This document shows, piece after piece, positions 10,799 through 23,029 of a stretch of 64,000 nucleotides of DNA. Position numbers and translations under genes: made by a program. A model generated the notes under the pieces. It ran no database searches. It was not told where the DNA came from and was given only the letters and a program-made list of their open reading frames with translations. The number at the start of each line of letters is the position of its first letter. Position 1 is the stretch's first letter. The DNA is from Bilabrum cf. latius (lineage: Eukaryota; Bigyra: Bicosoecida; Bigyra; Bicosoecida): positions 868,001 through 932,000 of the forward strand of contig OZ237750.1 in assembly GCA_965178125.1 (NCBI GenBank), in the 5' to 3' direction.

Positions 10799-13700
10799 TC
10801 AGAACGGCAGGCTCGTCTAGCGAAGCACTTGCGATATCCCATGAACTTCCTCCAAGTGGCGAATTGAGGCCTCAACGCTGGAGGACCGCTATAACAGCCC
10901 ATCTGCTGCTGCTCGTACGCTGGAGGGGGCATGCCCGAGGCCACCAGCAGGCCTCACACCGGCCGGCACCCCCGTACCACTGCTTCTGTGGTCCAAGGCT
11001 CCTCCATCAGTTAGCCTCTCTCCTCGGCGCCCTGACTCGCCTGATTCCCCTCGGCCATCGCGCGATAGCAAGATGGCGCTGCCTTGCAGCAAATGAGCGA
11101 CTGCTTGCGGCTGCGCCCGGAACCTACAGCGGAGCACCCTCCCATCAGAAGTGCCCAGCGCAATCAATGCGAGCGCAGGACCCCCTCCCAGAGCAGCAGA
11201 GGCGATGCCCGCGCTCTGCGTGAGCCCTCGCTCCGCAGCTACCGAGGCACCCTGGGGGGGTGGCACTCGCACGGTGCCCAGCACACGTCCCGCCTAGTGT
11301 CCAAACACATCGTACACCCTGCACGCGCCGTCTGCCCCCGCACTGATGGCTCTGTAGCTGTCGATGGCAAGGCAAGTCACCCTCGCATCATGGCTTTGCA
11401 GAGCTTTCTCCTCCGCCACATACCTCGAGGGCGGCTTGCTCCCGCCATCCGACGGAGCCCCGCTGCCTGACTCGGCACGAGAACCAGCTGGCTCGCCTTC
11501 AAGGTGCTCTTCTCGTACCACCCACAGTGACACGCGACCCGCTCCACCACCGCTGAGCAGCACGGGAGCAACGCCCGGAGCACGTTCGTACGATGCGCCA
11601 GCCTCGTCAATACCCCTTTCTGACGTCCACAGTGGCAGGCGAGGCGTGGGTCTGGGGTCAGAGGGCAGGGCCAGACTTCGAACGATTGTATGCGCCTGCA
11701 GTTTGCGTATCACGGGCACTGGGGCAAACTCGCGTGGATGTCGCTTGCGAGCCCAAATGCCCAGAGTCCCGTGGGCACCTCCCGCAGCGATCAGACGGGA
11801 GTTTACGGCAACAGCAGTGACAGGTTCGTTGCTGCTGCTGCCGCGCGTGCCCTCTCCTTGCGCCCCGATAGAAAGGAACAGTGTGGCTATCCTGCCGCCG
11901 TGCGGGCCTACGGGCATCCACACGTGCACATGTCCGGCCATATCACCCGACACGACCAATGGATTAGCAGCTGGTGTGACATTGGCGTGACCGTGCTACT
12001 TGCCCAGAGCTGACTTATATGGTGACATCCCGGGCGCACGTGCACCATTCCCGGCTCGCTTGCGCCTCATTGCGCCCCCTAGCCGACTCCTCAGCGCCTC
12101 GCCGCTGTCCGTCCCAAACTGTGCCACATTCGCCACCCAGGCGCCTTCTTCTTCGGGACCGGGACCCCCTGCGCTCGCCGCAGCTAAATTCTGGTCTTGC
12201 TGGAACGGGGTAATGACCCAGTCTCGCACCACGTCGATGCACGTGACTGCTGCTCTGTGATCCCTGTAGCAAGTGCTAAGCTTGACGTCTGCTCCATGGC
12301 TGCTGGTTCCATCCTCCGACACTGGCCACACCGCGACTGACTTGCCAATCGCTCCGAAGACCAGGCTACCTGCGTTTGACCCTGGTGGGGCGGGCAGGGC
12401 CTTCACGAATGCCACGCCTGCACGCACGTCACCCACCGGCCGCTCGAACCAACGAATACCGGTGTGCAGCCACGGCTCCGACTCGGTAACGCAGGCCAGC
12501 CTGTCCTCGTCCAAGGCCTGATCGACGGAAGCACCGGGGTCCAGTGGGACAGCAGGCGTTTCCGCTTGCGGCCCGCTTGCATCGCCTGCCTTGGCTGTGA
12601 CTGGCCCGGCCACTGGCTCTGTAGGACCGTCTGCGCCTGGCCCCTCTTGCCCTCTGTGGCGGCGCGGCCCACCCTGCCTCCTCTGCGCCTTCTGTTCCCT
12701 GCGGGACAGGAGGTCCACCAGTGCCCGCTGTGTCAGCTCGGGCTGCACCACCACGGTGCGAGGCACCCCCTCGGCGAATCGACCAGACAGATCATCGAAG
12801 GGCTAGCCGGACTCGCCCCTCAGCTCCTCGTGCCAGGCGTCGAGCGAGCAGGCCGCCACGTCCGTGGAGCGCAGTGGCACCCCCATCCTAATCATCTTGT
12901 GTCGCACAGCCAGCAGAGCCTGCGCACCGCTCATGCTGCGGGAAGTGCGCCTTGCCTGTGATCTGCGGTAGTTGGACCGCCTGCGCTGGCGCTTGCGCTG
13001 GCTTCCTCGCGCGGCTGCCTTGCTGGGCATGGCCGCCACTTCAATGGCGCTGCTTTCCTCACGCGCGCGCGCGTCCTGCTCCTCAGCGGTCCCAAGCTCG
13101 CCGGCATCGTCCAAGAAGCGCACGCAGCTTGCAGCACCCATGCTGCTAGCCATGGTGCATAGGGCCTGCCTCACAACCCGAGCAGGAGGCAGCGGAGGCA
13201 GCTGGTCGGGCTGCGAGCGCGCTGTCGGCTTGGCCATCCCGGTCGCATCGAAATCCTCGGGCATCACCAGGGCCAAAGAGCCCTCCCTGAAGGCCACCAC
13301 GGCACGCAGCCTGCGGAGCGGGGTGCCGCCATGCACGGTCTCGCGCGGCATTTCCTCTACCCAGCTCGCAGCGTACCAAGCCCCGTCCCTGCGAGGCAAC
13401 ACCACCTGCTTGCCGTCTCGATGCAGACCCGACGAGATACGGCCACCTCCCGTGGCAGTGCTTGCGCTGGCACTCCCCGAATCGTCCGGCTCAGACATCG
13501 CCGAGAGCGCGGGGCTCGGGGGCGCTGGCGGGTCAGGCGGAGCTTCTGACCTGCCGTGGCTCTGGCTTGGGGTGCGAGCAGGGCTCGAGAGAGCCCGCGG
13601 GATACCAGTACCACCCATCTAGTCGGCTGGTACACCCTTGGTGGTCGGGATCGCGCTCGTGTCCGATGACAAACGAGGAATCTGGCTCCTCTGCGGCATG

Positions 13701-16700
13701 CCTTCGTTTCGCATAGGCTCCGGCCTCCCCCGCTTCTGGGCTCTAGCAGCTCGCTTCGCGTGCTTTCTGGACTTGCGGCGGCCCCCACCAGACGTTGACC
13801 CTTTACCTTTCCCATATGCGGAACCCTTTTTGCCGCCAGCCGATCGGCGGCGCTGTTTCTATGGCGTGAGAGGACCGCTGGCGGCCGATCGTGCGTCGTC
13901 GTCGCCGTCGCACATCTCGGCAGAACCTTCAGTCGCCTGCGCCACCAGAGCCGCAGCCATGTCTCCCAGCGGTGGAAGATCGTCCCCTGCGGCCTCAGTG
14001 GCGTCTGCGTCGACTTGCCCCGTGCTAGGTGCAACCAGACTGGTCCCAACAATCGCGGATGCCTCATCTGGGGCCGAGCCCTTTCTCGCTGCCTGCCTTG
14101 CCTCTCTGCGGCGCTGCTGCTGGGCCTTTCGCTTCGCTTTCTTGTCAGCCTTGCGTTGCTCGGCAGTCATATCGCCGGACTTCCTGCGATTCTTCGCGTT
14201 CCGTAGCGCCTGCTTGACCCTGTCCTCTGGAGACCAGAGCGCCTTGCCCCCTGACGTATCCGTGACCGCCCGCCGGGCAATTGCGTTCTCATCTAGGTCG
14301 TCGTCTGCTTGCTATGAGAGCATCAGGGGCGGCGGCAGGCTACTAACTGCCACTCCCAGCATGGGCGGAGACGGCGATGGCATGGCGCGCGCTGCCGGAG
14401 ACTGGCCCGGGGTGGCGCTGCCGCCGCCAACTGAAGAGGACCGGCGGTCGGATGATGCGCCCAGCCCTGAGGACGGACGCCGCCCTGGCGTCCTGGAACG
14501 CGCGTCCTCCTCGGCTGCCTGCTCAGCAGCGATGGCCTCCCTCTCTTCAAGCGTCCCAAACTGCGCCTGGATCTCACGCTCCCTCTCTCTTTGCTAGTCT
14601 CTCAGCTTCTGCTGCGCGCGCTCGGCGGCTCGCCTATCCCGCTCACGCCGCCGCGCCCCTTTCACTTTCTTCTTCGCTGCCTTGCCTCTCCCTTGCTTGC
14701 CGTGGCTACCTGGCGCGCCGTGAGTGCGGCTGCCTTCATCGCTGAAGACGTCCACATGCTTAGCGAGTCCAGTGTCAGGCCAAAGTCGCAGCTGCCAGTC
14801 ACGGTGCCTTCCAAGCACCATGTCGACGTCGCCCGCAGACTTGCTGTCTCGATAGCTTCTAGCTCCATCTCCGTCACCAATACCCCCCTCCTTTGCAGAG
14901 CCGCTCGATGCAGAGGACTGCGATTCCGTGCTATACTTGCGGCGGGCTCTGAGCGGCAAACCATCGTCCAGTCGGCTGCCAGTGGGGTGGCGCGAACTGG
15001 GTCCAGCGCTGCGGTCGCTGTCTGGCTCGCTCAGAGACATCGTATCCGATAGCCCTGGGGCGTTCGATCTCGCAGGCGCCAATGCTAGCCCACCCGTGCC
15101 TTCTTCACTGCCACCTGCCGATGCCGTTGAGCGCGGGTCTGTAGCGACTGTTGACGATGCACTCATGCTGGTAGTTGTATCCTGCCTGTCTTCCTCCAGC
15201 GCCAGCATGACGCTGCGCAGCCTGGAGTGCCCGTGCAGCGCGACACCACTCGCCATTGGCCTGAACTCAGCGGCGGCAAGCAACGCCGCTTGCGAGGCTG
15301 CAGACTCGGCCTTTGCCGTTGCTATTGTATCTGCCTGCGCCTCGATGGAGCCTGAGCGCAGTGACTCAACGTGCTAGTCAGCACGCCTGTCTAGCGTGCG
15401 CCGCAGTCTCTTCAGTCTGTCCATCGTGCGCTTGGGGAGGCCAGCCGGAGGCGAAGTACCCGGTGTCGACGACAACCCGATAGGTGCGGCCAGCGCCAGG
15501 TGAGATTGCTCCGCCCATTCGAAATCGGGCTTGTTCATTGCACCGTGGGACGACCTTTGCGGAATATCTCCATCGACTGCCCGGCTTCCATCTCCTGCTG
15601 CAGGCGACTTTTGGCTTGCGACAGACACCGATGCGAGCCTGTGAGAGTGCTACTGCTCTGCGCGGAAGGCTGCCGTGGGATGGAGCTCTCCCAGCTAAAA
15701 CTCGGTGGCATCCTGCAGCGACTGGGGCAGCGGAGCGCGCAGGTCTGCGATATCTCCAGACTGAGCTCGCCCAGTCGGTGGCCCCTGCGCGGCCTCCGAT
15801 GGGGTTGCAGATGGAGCCGCCGCTTTCCCGCCCTCTGACCCACTCGAGTCGTCGCTGTCTCCGTCAGAGTCCATGGTAAGAAAGTAGGCCATGCCCGACT
15901 CTTGCCTCCGAGGGTCAGTGTACTGCTGCCGGAGCCCCCGCTGTCGCTTGGCCTCGATCGCGGAGGAGAGAAGGTCGCTCTGCAGCGAGGGAACACGGCC
16001 AATGCGCTCCGCCTAAAATCGAAGGAGTGATTGACGGACGAGCGCGCGGCCGCCCGAGTCCAGCCGGCGACGTTGAGAGCTGCCGTCGCCAGACACAGCA
16101 GAGTCTGCCGACATTTTCCTGCGCCTGTCCTTCCTACCAGAATGCCCCTGCGAATGCCCCAATCTATCCGCCATTCTGCTGTGGCCCCCTCCACAATCGA
16201 TCGAGCTGCTAGTCCCGGACCCCTGGCGGTAATAGCCAAACGCTGCTCCGATTCGAGGCACAGCCGGAGCTACCGCCACCGGGGTGCTCTGTCCGCTGGG
16301 GTGGCAGGCCATCTCGGGATCAATGCTCGGCGCATCGCCTGCGTGTGACGAGTGCTGATCCGACCCGCCACCGCCGGCATGACTCGCTGCAATGGCTGCA
16401 TCTCGCTTCAGCGCGAGCCAGCTGGCGTGGCCCGGCCTGTAGCGCGGCCACGGCTGGCTCCTTAGACGCATGGCGGCCTTGCGCTGCTTCCCGGACAAGC
16501 TAGTTGACGCTCGGTGAGGCCGCTCCGTTGAGGGTGGCAGTGTGCTCGCGAGCACGCTGGATTGTTCCTGTGGGGTGCTCGACGCGGGAAGGCTTGGGGG
16601 TATTTGGCTGTCCCGCATCGCCAGCACGGATCCTCGCGCGACGTGGGCCTCCGCAAGGCCCGGGCAATTCGGCGGCTCCGACGGCCACACACCAGCTTGG

Positions 16701-17254
16701 CCCTTGGATGACAGACCTACGATGGTTCCATCATCGAATAAGTGAATGCGGGGAAATGCCCCCGCAAATGGTGCAGGCTGAACCGATGCACCAAGGGCGA
16801 TGTCGAGCGACGGAATGGCATCAGCGTGTTCCGAAGTGGGGTCCTCATGTGGCCTCGAGCGTGATGGTTGCAGCAAGCGAACTGGATCAGCCCCAAGGCT
16901 ATCAATCGATACATCTCCTCTCAGGAGCAGCCGAAACGCTTTCCTAGAAACCTGCAATGAGGCCAAGGTGCACAGGACGACAGCAGTGCATCTCCGCTGC
17001 CGGTGCAGGGGCAGTAGCTTGGCACCAGAAATCACGCTCACGAATTGATATGCAGATAAGTTTCGAATCAGAGGTGCCGAATCTACGATCCGTCTGTGGA
17101 ATCGCGAGCAAGAAATCAAGTCCCAGATTCGACTGTCTCCGAGCACCGTTCTCGCGAATGCTGTGCACGTGGATCCTACATTTCCGAGAGACACAGGGTC
17201 AAGATACTCCAATATTGAATATGCTAGCTCCGTCTGCCCAAATATTCCCTCCAT
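10799..17254 (-). CDS. F-box/WD40-repeat protein, 2,151 aa, single exon
   Basis: One frame runs from ATG 17254 to TGA 10799 with 13 TAGs (16013, 15695, 15650, 15374, 14594, 14312, 13859, 13619, 12803, 11996, 11294, 10889, 10817) and no TAA or TGA. Residues about 8-50 form an F-box (ILEYLDPVSLGNVGSTCTAF...IWDL), the SKP1-binding module of SCF ubiquitin ligases. The C-terminal third has degenerate WD40 blades: SLVFGAIGKSVAVWPV, LVVSGDMAGHVHVWMP, LIAAGGAHGTLGIWAR, VLLSGGGAGRVSLWVV, AISAGADGACRVYDV and IALGTSDGRVLRCRF. A single blade-like piece (TIVGLSSKGQAGVWPS) lies near residue 180. In between are more than 1,000 low-complexity residues with basic Lys/Arg/Gln-rich coiled segments (QRKADKKAKRKAQQQRRREA). 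It probably recruits a substrate for ubiquitination through the propeller. The arrangement is far longer than ordinary F-box/WD proteins. The start lies 98 bp from the divergent channel gene. Confidence 0.82.
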
Positions 17255-17352
17255 TTTGAATGGAAAGGCTCGGTATTCTCGGCAACCCCAACTGCTTTCA
17301 GAACCGCACCCAACAAAAGCAACAGTTGCAGGAGGGCATTTTTTGCCTCTAA
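17255..17352. promoter_or_regulatory. Short divergent promoter region
   Basis: Only 98 bp separate the start codons of the F-box/WD gene (-) and the two-pore channel (+), so both promoters must overlap here or lie inside the genes. The stretch is AT-richer than the flanking coding DNA. No named motif was recognised. Confidence 0.5.
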
Positions 17353-20300
17353 ATGGATGAAGATAGCCCTATCGAATGGTGTGGCAGGCATGGGCTTGAC
17401 TTATTGTGCTCATGCTGTCGCAAACCATCCCAATCGAGCCCTTCTAGGGTGCGGAAGGCTGTTCTTTTCATTCGGAATGCCCATCACGGCAGGCCCCCAG
17501 CAGAGCCAACTGCACTGTCACTGCAGGCCCGATCCGTCTATCATCACGCCGCATACCGACTAATTTATATGCTTGTTGCCGCGCTTCATTGTGCTTTGGC
17601 ATTCGTTGAACCGCCAGGCCCAAGACGATCGGTGTTTCCAGCATGGTCGTTGCTATTGCTGGAATTTGCAGCGCTAGCTGTGTATGCTTTCGACCTCGTG
17701 ATTTAGCGGCTCTATTTAGGGCACGACCTGTTCATGTAGAAGCGGTGAGGTGCTATTTGAGGTCGTCTTTGTTTCGTCTTCAGCACATGAAGCGTATCTG
17801 CTCCTGGCTCCTGCATTGTGTTGAGTTTCATTTCGCAGCTGGGCTGTCGCGAAGATGGCTCTGATTCCAGTCCTAGCAATTAATGCCGTAATTGTGGCTA
17901 GTGTTCCGTCCGGTAGCTACGTGAACATCGTCCGGGCGGTGCGGCCGGTAATGCTCATTGAGAGGATGCGAAATGTTCGCCGCATTTGTGGGAACATAAT
18001 TAACATGATACCGAAAGTGACGAACGTCGGTATTTTGCTGGCGATGCACAACATTTTCTTCGGAATCATGGCCTACGTTTTGTTCGCGGGCATAGATGGC
18101 GACAATTGCCAGGCATTCCCCGATGTGAGGCGGGTACAGCAGCGCGGGGCGTTTGGCCGAGACGGGCCCCCTTGCTCCACGTTCCTGCCGGCGAGCTGCT
18201 CCGATTACTTCTCCAGCCTCACCGAGAGCATGTGGCAACTGTTCGTCTTGACCACGACTGCGAATTTCCCCGACGTCATGCTGCCCGTGTACTCGTGCAA
18301 CCCCCTCTCGGCGTGGTTCTTCGTCGTGTACTTCCTCATAGGCGCCTCATTCCTCCTCAACCTCACGCTGGCGGTGGCTCTGGACGAATTCAAAGCCCTG
18401 ACGAAGCGCAAGGTGCTTGATCGGTACGACAGCATGTTCCTCGGCTTCGACATGGGCTACAGGGAGCTGCTCCTAGAGGCGGGGGCAATCGGGGGGCCCG
18501 CACACAGGCCCAGGGCGAGCAACCCGGAGCCGAAAGAAAGCAAGAGGAACGCCTCCAGGCTGATGTCCTCTCGTGTGCTGGACGACCTGGAGAAGAAGGT
18601 GGACGGCGAGATCGCGAAGGAGGCCTCGTCCTCGTCCCTGTCGGGAGGCAGCCGGGGCCGGAGCAGTGCAGGCAGTGGCAGTAGTGGCGGGGCGGATCAA
18701 AGAGGTGTTGCGGGGGAGGCCTCCGCGAGCGCAAGCACGAGCACGCACAATCCCGTAAACGGCGCAATGGGCGGTCAGCAGCACGAACCGCGGAATCCGG
18801 GCCAGAACCGTCCTCCGCTCGAGTCCGTGGCATCGATGGGCTCCACCCTGTCGAGAAGCACTCCGAGGCAGCAGCTCGACCCAGGGCTCGAGAGAGATCA
18901 GTTCGTGCGATTTTTCACGGAGCTGAGGCAGGAAGCATCGAGCGATTTTGCGGGCCTTCTGTTCGATGCCGTTGACGAGAGGAAAGAAAGGAGGATATTC
19001 GTGCATCAGTTCCGGCGGATGATGCTGTGGTTTGCACCGTTGTCGTTCAAGGAGGCGCCCAAAGCGTCTCCGAGGCGGGCGGGGGCTGCATGTGGTGCGA
19101 GTGGTGCAGATACGGCTGGGCAGCAGCAGAGCGATCTGAGCGAGTAGAAGAGTGCGACTTCTAGTAGCAGCGGCGTTGCTGCGAGGCCGCCCCAGTTGCC
19201 GAAATAGTCAGTGCGAGCCGGTGCCAGCGTGCAGGAGTGGGGCCCCAGGAGTCCGCGAAAGGCTGCGCAGGTTGCACGTGCTGGAGGTGCGGCGGAGGCT
19301 TCATCGTTGGCTGGCCATGGTCACGCGCCCTAGAATGCAGCATCGGCTGACTGCAAGCCCGGCATGGTGGAGAAAGAGCGAGATAGCCGTGTCCGCGGTG
19401 CAGCGGGGGTGCTCGAGATTGGCAGGGTCGACAGCCTGCACTTGGAAGGGGAAGGACAGGGCGCATAGTCGGCTGCATCGGGTAGACAGGGGTGCTTTGG
19501 TGCCGTTTGGAGCAGGATCTACCGCGCTGCTACGTCGCCATCGTACAGCGACACTGGGATCGGCGAGGACGCGGCCTTTGGAGGACCTCTGGTGGGGTAC
19601 GAATCTGCCGTGGCGGCAGTGTATGGCACGTGCAGCCTTCCGTGGTTCCGAGCTGTCCTGTCGCAAAGGTGGGTCATGTGGTTCTTCGACTTTTTCGTTC
19701 TCTTGAATGGGATCTCTGTGGTAGTAGAGCTGGGTCTAGAGCGGGATGTTGACGCGTAGGATTCTGCGCAGCAGCGTACTCTAGACGGGCTGCAGGCACT
19801 GCAGTACTTTACGCTTGCAATTTTCCTGTTTGAGGTGACGCTTGGGCTTGTGGTTTGGTCTCCGCTGCGGTACTGGAAGCTGAGCAACTTCAACAAGCTT
19901 GATGTTTGCCTCGCAATCGGCTCGCTGGGTGTCCTCATTTACGAAGCCTCCCGGGGCGACGAGGGGCAGGCGAGCCAGGTGTCCGGTGGGCTGACCTTCT
20001 TCCGCATGCTGCGCCTGCTGCGGGCTCTGCGCGTGCTGCCTGGATTCATGCTCATGGTGGAGAGCCTGTGGGACATCACGACCGTGATCATGCACTACAT
20101 GCTGGTGATAGGCGCTGTGTACTACGTGTTCATTATCATCGGAATGGAGTGCTTTTCCGGTGCGCTTACTAGCGAGAACCCCGACGTGGCAGCCAGCGCG
20201 TACGGGCAGGATGGGTTTGAAACGCTCACCTTCGACTCTGTGCCGGAGGCGTCGGTGGTGCTCTTCTACCAGATGGTGGTCAACAACTGGGTCATCATCG

Positions 20301-21154
20301 CAGATGGGTTGTGTGCCGCATTCCAGAACAGGTGGCCGAGGCTGTATTTTTCGGCATTTTATGTGGTGACGGTCGTAATCGTGCTCAACATGCTCCTGGC
20401 GTTCATCATCGAGAGTTTCAGCGTGCAGAAAGAGAGGCGAGAACGAGCCAGGCAGTATTTTGGACGGAAGGCGCTGCAGAAGCTCGATCGCTTGCACCGG
20501 CTCTTGTACAAGCTGCAGCGAGCCAAGGACGACCGTTCAGAGCCGGCCACTAGGTCTCTCCAGTCGCAGCGGCAGGTTGAGGTGCTCGCGGAGCGTCTGG
20601 CAGACGCCACCACGGACTACTACGGCGCGACCTCGATGGAGCCGCCCACGGTGGGTAGCACAGAGACATTCCCGGACCCCGAGTCTGACAACTGGCCCTC
20701 CATCCGACCCAGGGATGACGAGGGTGGCCTTGAAGACGATGCGGACGACGGTGATAGCACGATGGCCATCCGCCCCGCGAGGCCCACTGCACTCTCTGCG
20801 CCAGTCGGTGGCGGCCACGGTCAGCCGCAGCTGCGGCGCGCGGTGTCCAAGGACGACATGCTGCGGATGCTGAGGAGGCCCTCGGTGCAGCCCAGCAAGG
20901 TGGACGGGTCCGGATTCATCCCGCTGCGGCGCACGCAGAGCTCCGCCACGGAGGAGGCAGAGCAGCTCAATGCCGCCGTGCTGGCCGCGCAGGAGGAGAA
21001 GACGGGGGAGGAGTGGCGCGTGGTGCTCTCTCGATCCGGCCTGGATTTCTCCGGGTGGCGCATCTGGAGGGAGCCGCGGCCTTTCGACTTGTACGACTCT
21101 CTCTTCCGAGAGACGATCCGTACCAAGTACCCGCAGACCTTCGGGAAGTTGTGA
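17353..21154 (+). CDS. Two-pore cation channel (TPC family)
   Basis: Exons 17353-17744 and 17839-21154 (TGA) encode 1,235 aa, with TAGs at 17704, 17737, 19145, 19205, 19331, 19466 and 19757 read as Gln. Repeat I has an S4-like helix (RAVRPVMLIERMRNVRRICGN), then a pore region CSDYFSSLTESMWQLFVL with filter TTANFPDVMLP. Repeat II starts with WFRAVLSQRWVMWFFDFFVL, has S4 FFRMLRLLRALRVLPGF and filter MVVNNWVIIADG, as in animal and plant TPCs. The family forms dimeric Na+ or Ca2+ channels of endolysosomes or vacuoles, gated by PI(3,5)P2, NAADP-linked factors or voltage. The linker between repeats is long (about 370 residues beyond S6 I), Ser/Gly-rich, with a weak EF-hand-like block (DQFVRFFTELRQ...FVHQFRRMM). 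Ligand selectivity cannot be told. Confidence 0.9.
17745..17838 (+). other. Intron in two-pore channel gene
   Basis: GTGAGG donor, TTTCGCAG acceptor, 94 bp, phase 2. Splicing joins FM-Gln-KR to WAVAKMALIPV within repeat I. Another AG at 17783 leads at once to a TGA and was rejected. Confidence 0.8.
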
Positions 21155-21367
21155 GGGTGGCACTTTGATCCGATGCGGGGACAGGCTGCCCGCTGGATGA
21201 GCGGCCCGACCTGGATCTAGCTAGTCTGGTCGGCGCGGCACGGACTTGTCGAACCATCCTACTGCTCGCTGGTGTGCTGCTTTTGCATGGGCATGTGGGT
21301 GGATGACTGCGTGATCCGTCATATTGGAATTGTTGTCAGACGCTTGTGCTCGGTGCATGGATCCAAT
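21155..21367. other. Convergent intergenic region
   Basis: This 213-bp stretch lies between the 3' ends of the channel gene (+) and the TBC gene (-). No gene or clear element was seen. Confidence 0.4.
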
Positions 21368-23029
21368 TCATGAAAACCACTCTGACCCTGCCTTGACCGC
21401 CCATGAGACCGCGTCTTGCGCCGCTGCTCCCACCAATGCAACAGGGTCATCCGGGTCTGCTTCAGCTGGCCTTGCAGCGCCACTTCTCCTGCCTTGATCT
21501 CCACCACCCTCGCCGCTGGCACCCCTTTCCGCGCTGGCGGTTCTCGGCTTCGAACCTCCCGCGCTGGCCCTTGCCCCCTCTGTTCCAGGATACGGAAGCG
21601 GGCTACCGACCCCGGCACTGGGATCCTGCTCGCCGCCCCTCGCCGCGCCCCCTGCTCCATCTCGCCGCAGAGCCTCGGCCATGAATGCCCTGGTCACCCC
21701 CAGCTTCCTCGCCGCCTGCACCAGGCCGCGCCTAGGCTGCATGGCGAAGGTGGTGGTGCTGGCCGCCGCAATCTCTGCCTCCCTAGACACGGCAACTGGA
21801 CTCGAAGCTGGGCTTGATCCCGCGACTCCTGCGGCACCAGCAGCGCCCCCGCGTGCAGAAGCAGCAGATGCAGCCGCTCCCACCCGGGAGTCCGGTCCGC
21901 CCCTAGCTGCTCCGCCCCCGCCCCTGCCGCCTCGGAGCTCGGCGGCCGACTCTGCCCGCCTAGCGTCCACGCGATCGACGACGGACCAGTGCTGCATGAA
22001 CGACTTTATGACCATCATGGTCTCGGAGAAGTCTTTGCCCTCCATGCAGGGCCACAGCTCGATCATCATCTGGGTCGCGATGGCGTAGGCGGCGGGCCAG
22101 CCCCCCTCTAGCATGTAGGTCCACGCGTCGTCCAGCTCCTCGCCGCGGAGTGGGAGGCCGAACAGCGACAAGAACCACTCCACGTACAATGCGGGCCTGA
22201 TTTCTAGCCGGTCGAAGTGGGCGGCGATCCTCGGCGCCACAGCGCGCAGCACTGCCGCGTGCTCGCGGTACAGCCGCTCAACTCCACACAGATTGGCACC
22301 AACGACCGAGCGAAGATTCAGGCCTGGACCGTGCATGATCCTACAGAACAGCGCAAATGCCATCATTTGCTGTGACTCGTCTGCTTTGTCGCCGCCGAAA
22401 GCTTGCAAGCACCTTGCTGCAACGAAGGACATCCCTTGCACGTAGCCCACTTCTGGGTCGTGCTTTGCGTAAATTCGCAGCAAGTGTCGGACGCGATCAC
22501 GACCTGCCACGGTATCCATGCTACTACAGGGTGCAGTGCGTGGTACGTCCCGCTCAATCGTCTCGAGCGAGCTCTTGAATGCTGCCAATGCTTCTGCACT
22601 TAAATCTCCTTCTCGTGTCCAAGCAGCCCTTTCGAGGCGTGGAAGAGACAGTTCGCTGCTTGGAGAAGCTGGTACATCTGCTTCAAGTCCCACTGCAATG
22701 ATTTCACGGTGCCTTTTTGCAAGCGCATCGATGGGTGGGCCACCTTTGACGGTGAGATCAAGCCAAACAGAAGCTCTCCCTCGCCCGACGTCACGCTAGA
22801 CTTCTGCCTCCGTAGCGTCTCTTGTTCTATGCTTTGATGCTTCGCTAGGGCGCGATTCAACCGCCCCAGGCCTCACTGCTCCGCTGCGTCGCTGCCTGCT
22901 ACGAGAACGGCGAGGTTTTCTGGGGTTTCCTGCGAACGCAAAAGCTGCCAATGCAGTGCCTACTACGGCGGCGGCACCAACCACACCAATGGCAATCAGT
23001 TTACCCGTATTATCACGCCGACCGCTCAT
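21368..23029 (-). CDS. TBC-domain RabGAP with N-terminal membrane anchor
   Basis: ATG 23029 to TGA 21368, 553 aa, one TAG at 22796 read as Gln. Without it the domain start (GRASVWLDLTVKGGPPIDAL) would be lost. An N-terminal hydrophobic helix (LIAIGVVGAAAVVGTALAAF) followed by a run of Arg/Lys looks like a signal anchor. The TBC domain carries both catalytic fingers: IERDVPRT (IxxDxxR, arginine finger) and YVQGMS (YxQ, glutamine finger). TBC proteins accelerate GTP hydrolysis by Rab GTPases, so this one probably acts on an internal membrane. The C-terminal 170 residues are Ala/Gly-rich without known motifs. A membrane-anchored TBC recalls the TBC1D20 type, but there the anchor is C-terminal. 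Confidence 0.85.

Noticed and set aside
13638-14597. 319-aa plus-strand open frame
   Set aside because: Antisense shadow of the F-box/WD gene; composition mirrors its Ser/Arg-rich linker and no motif is present.
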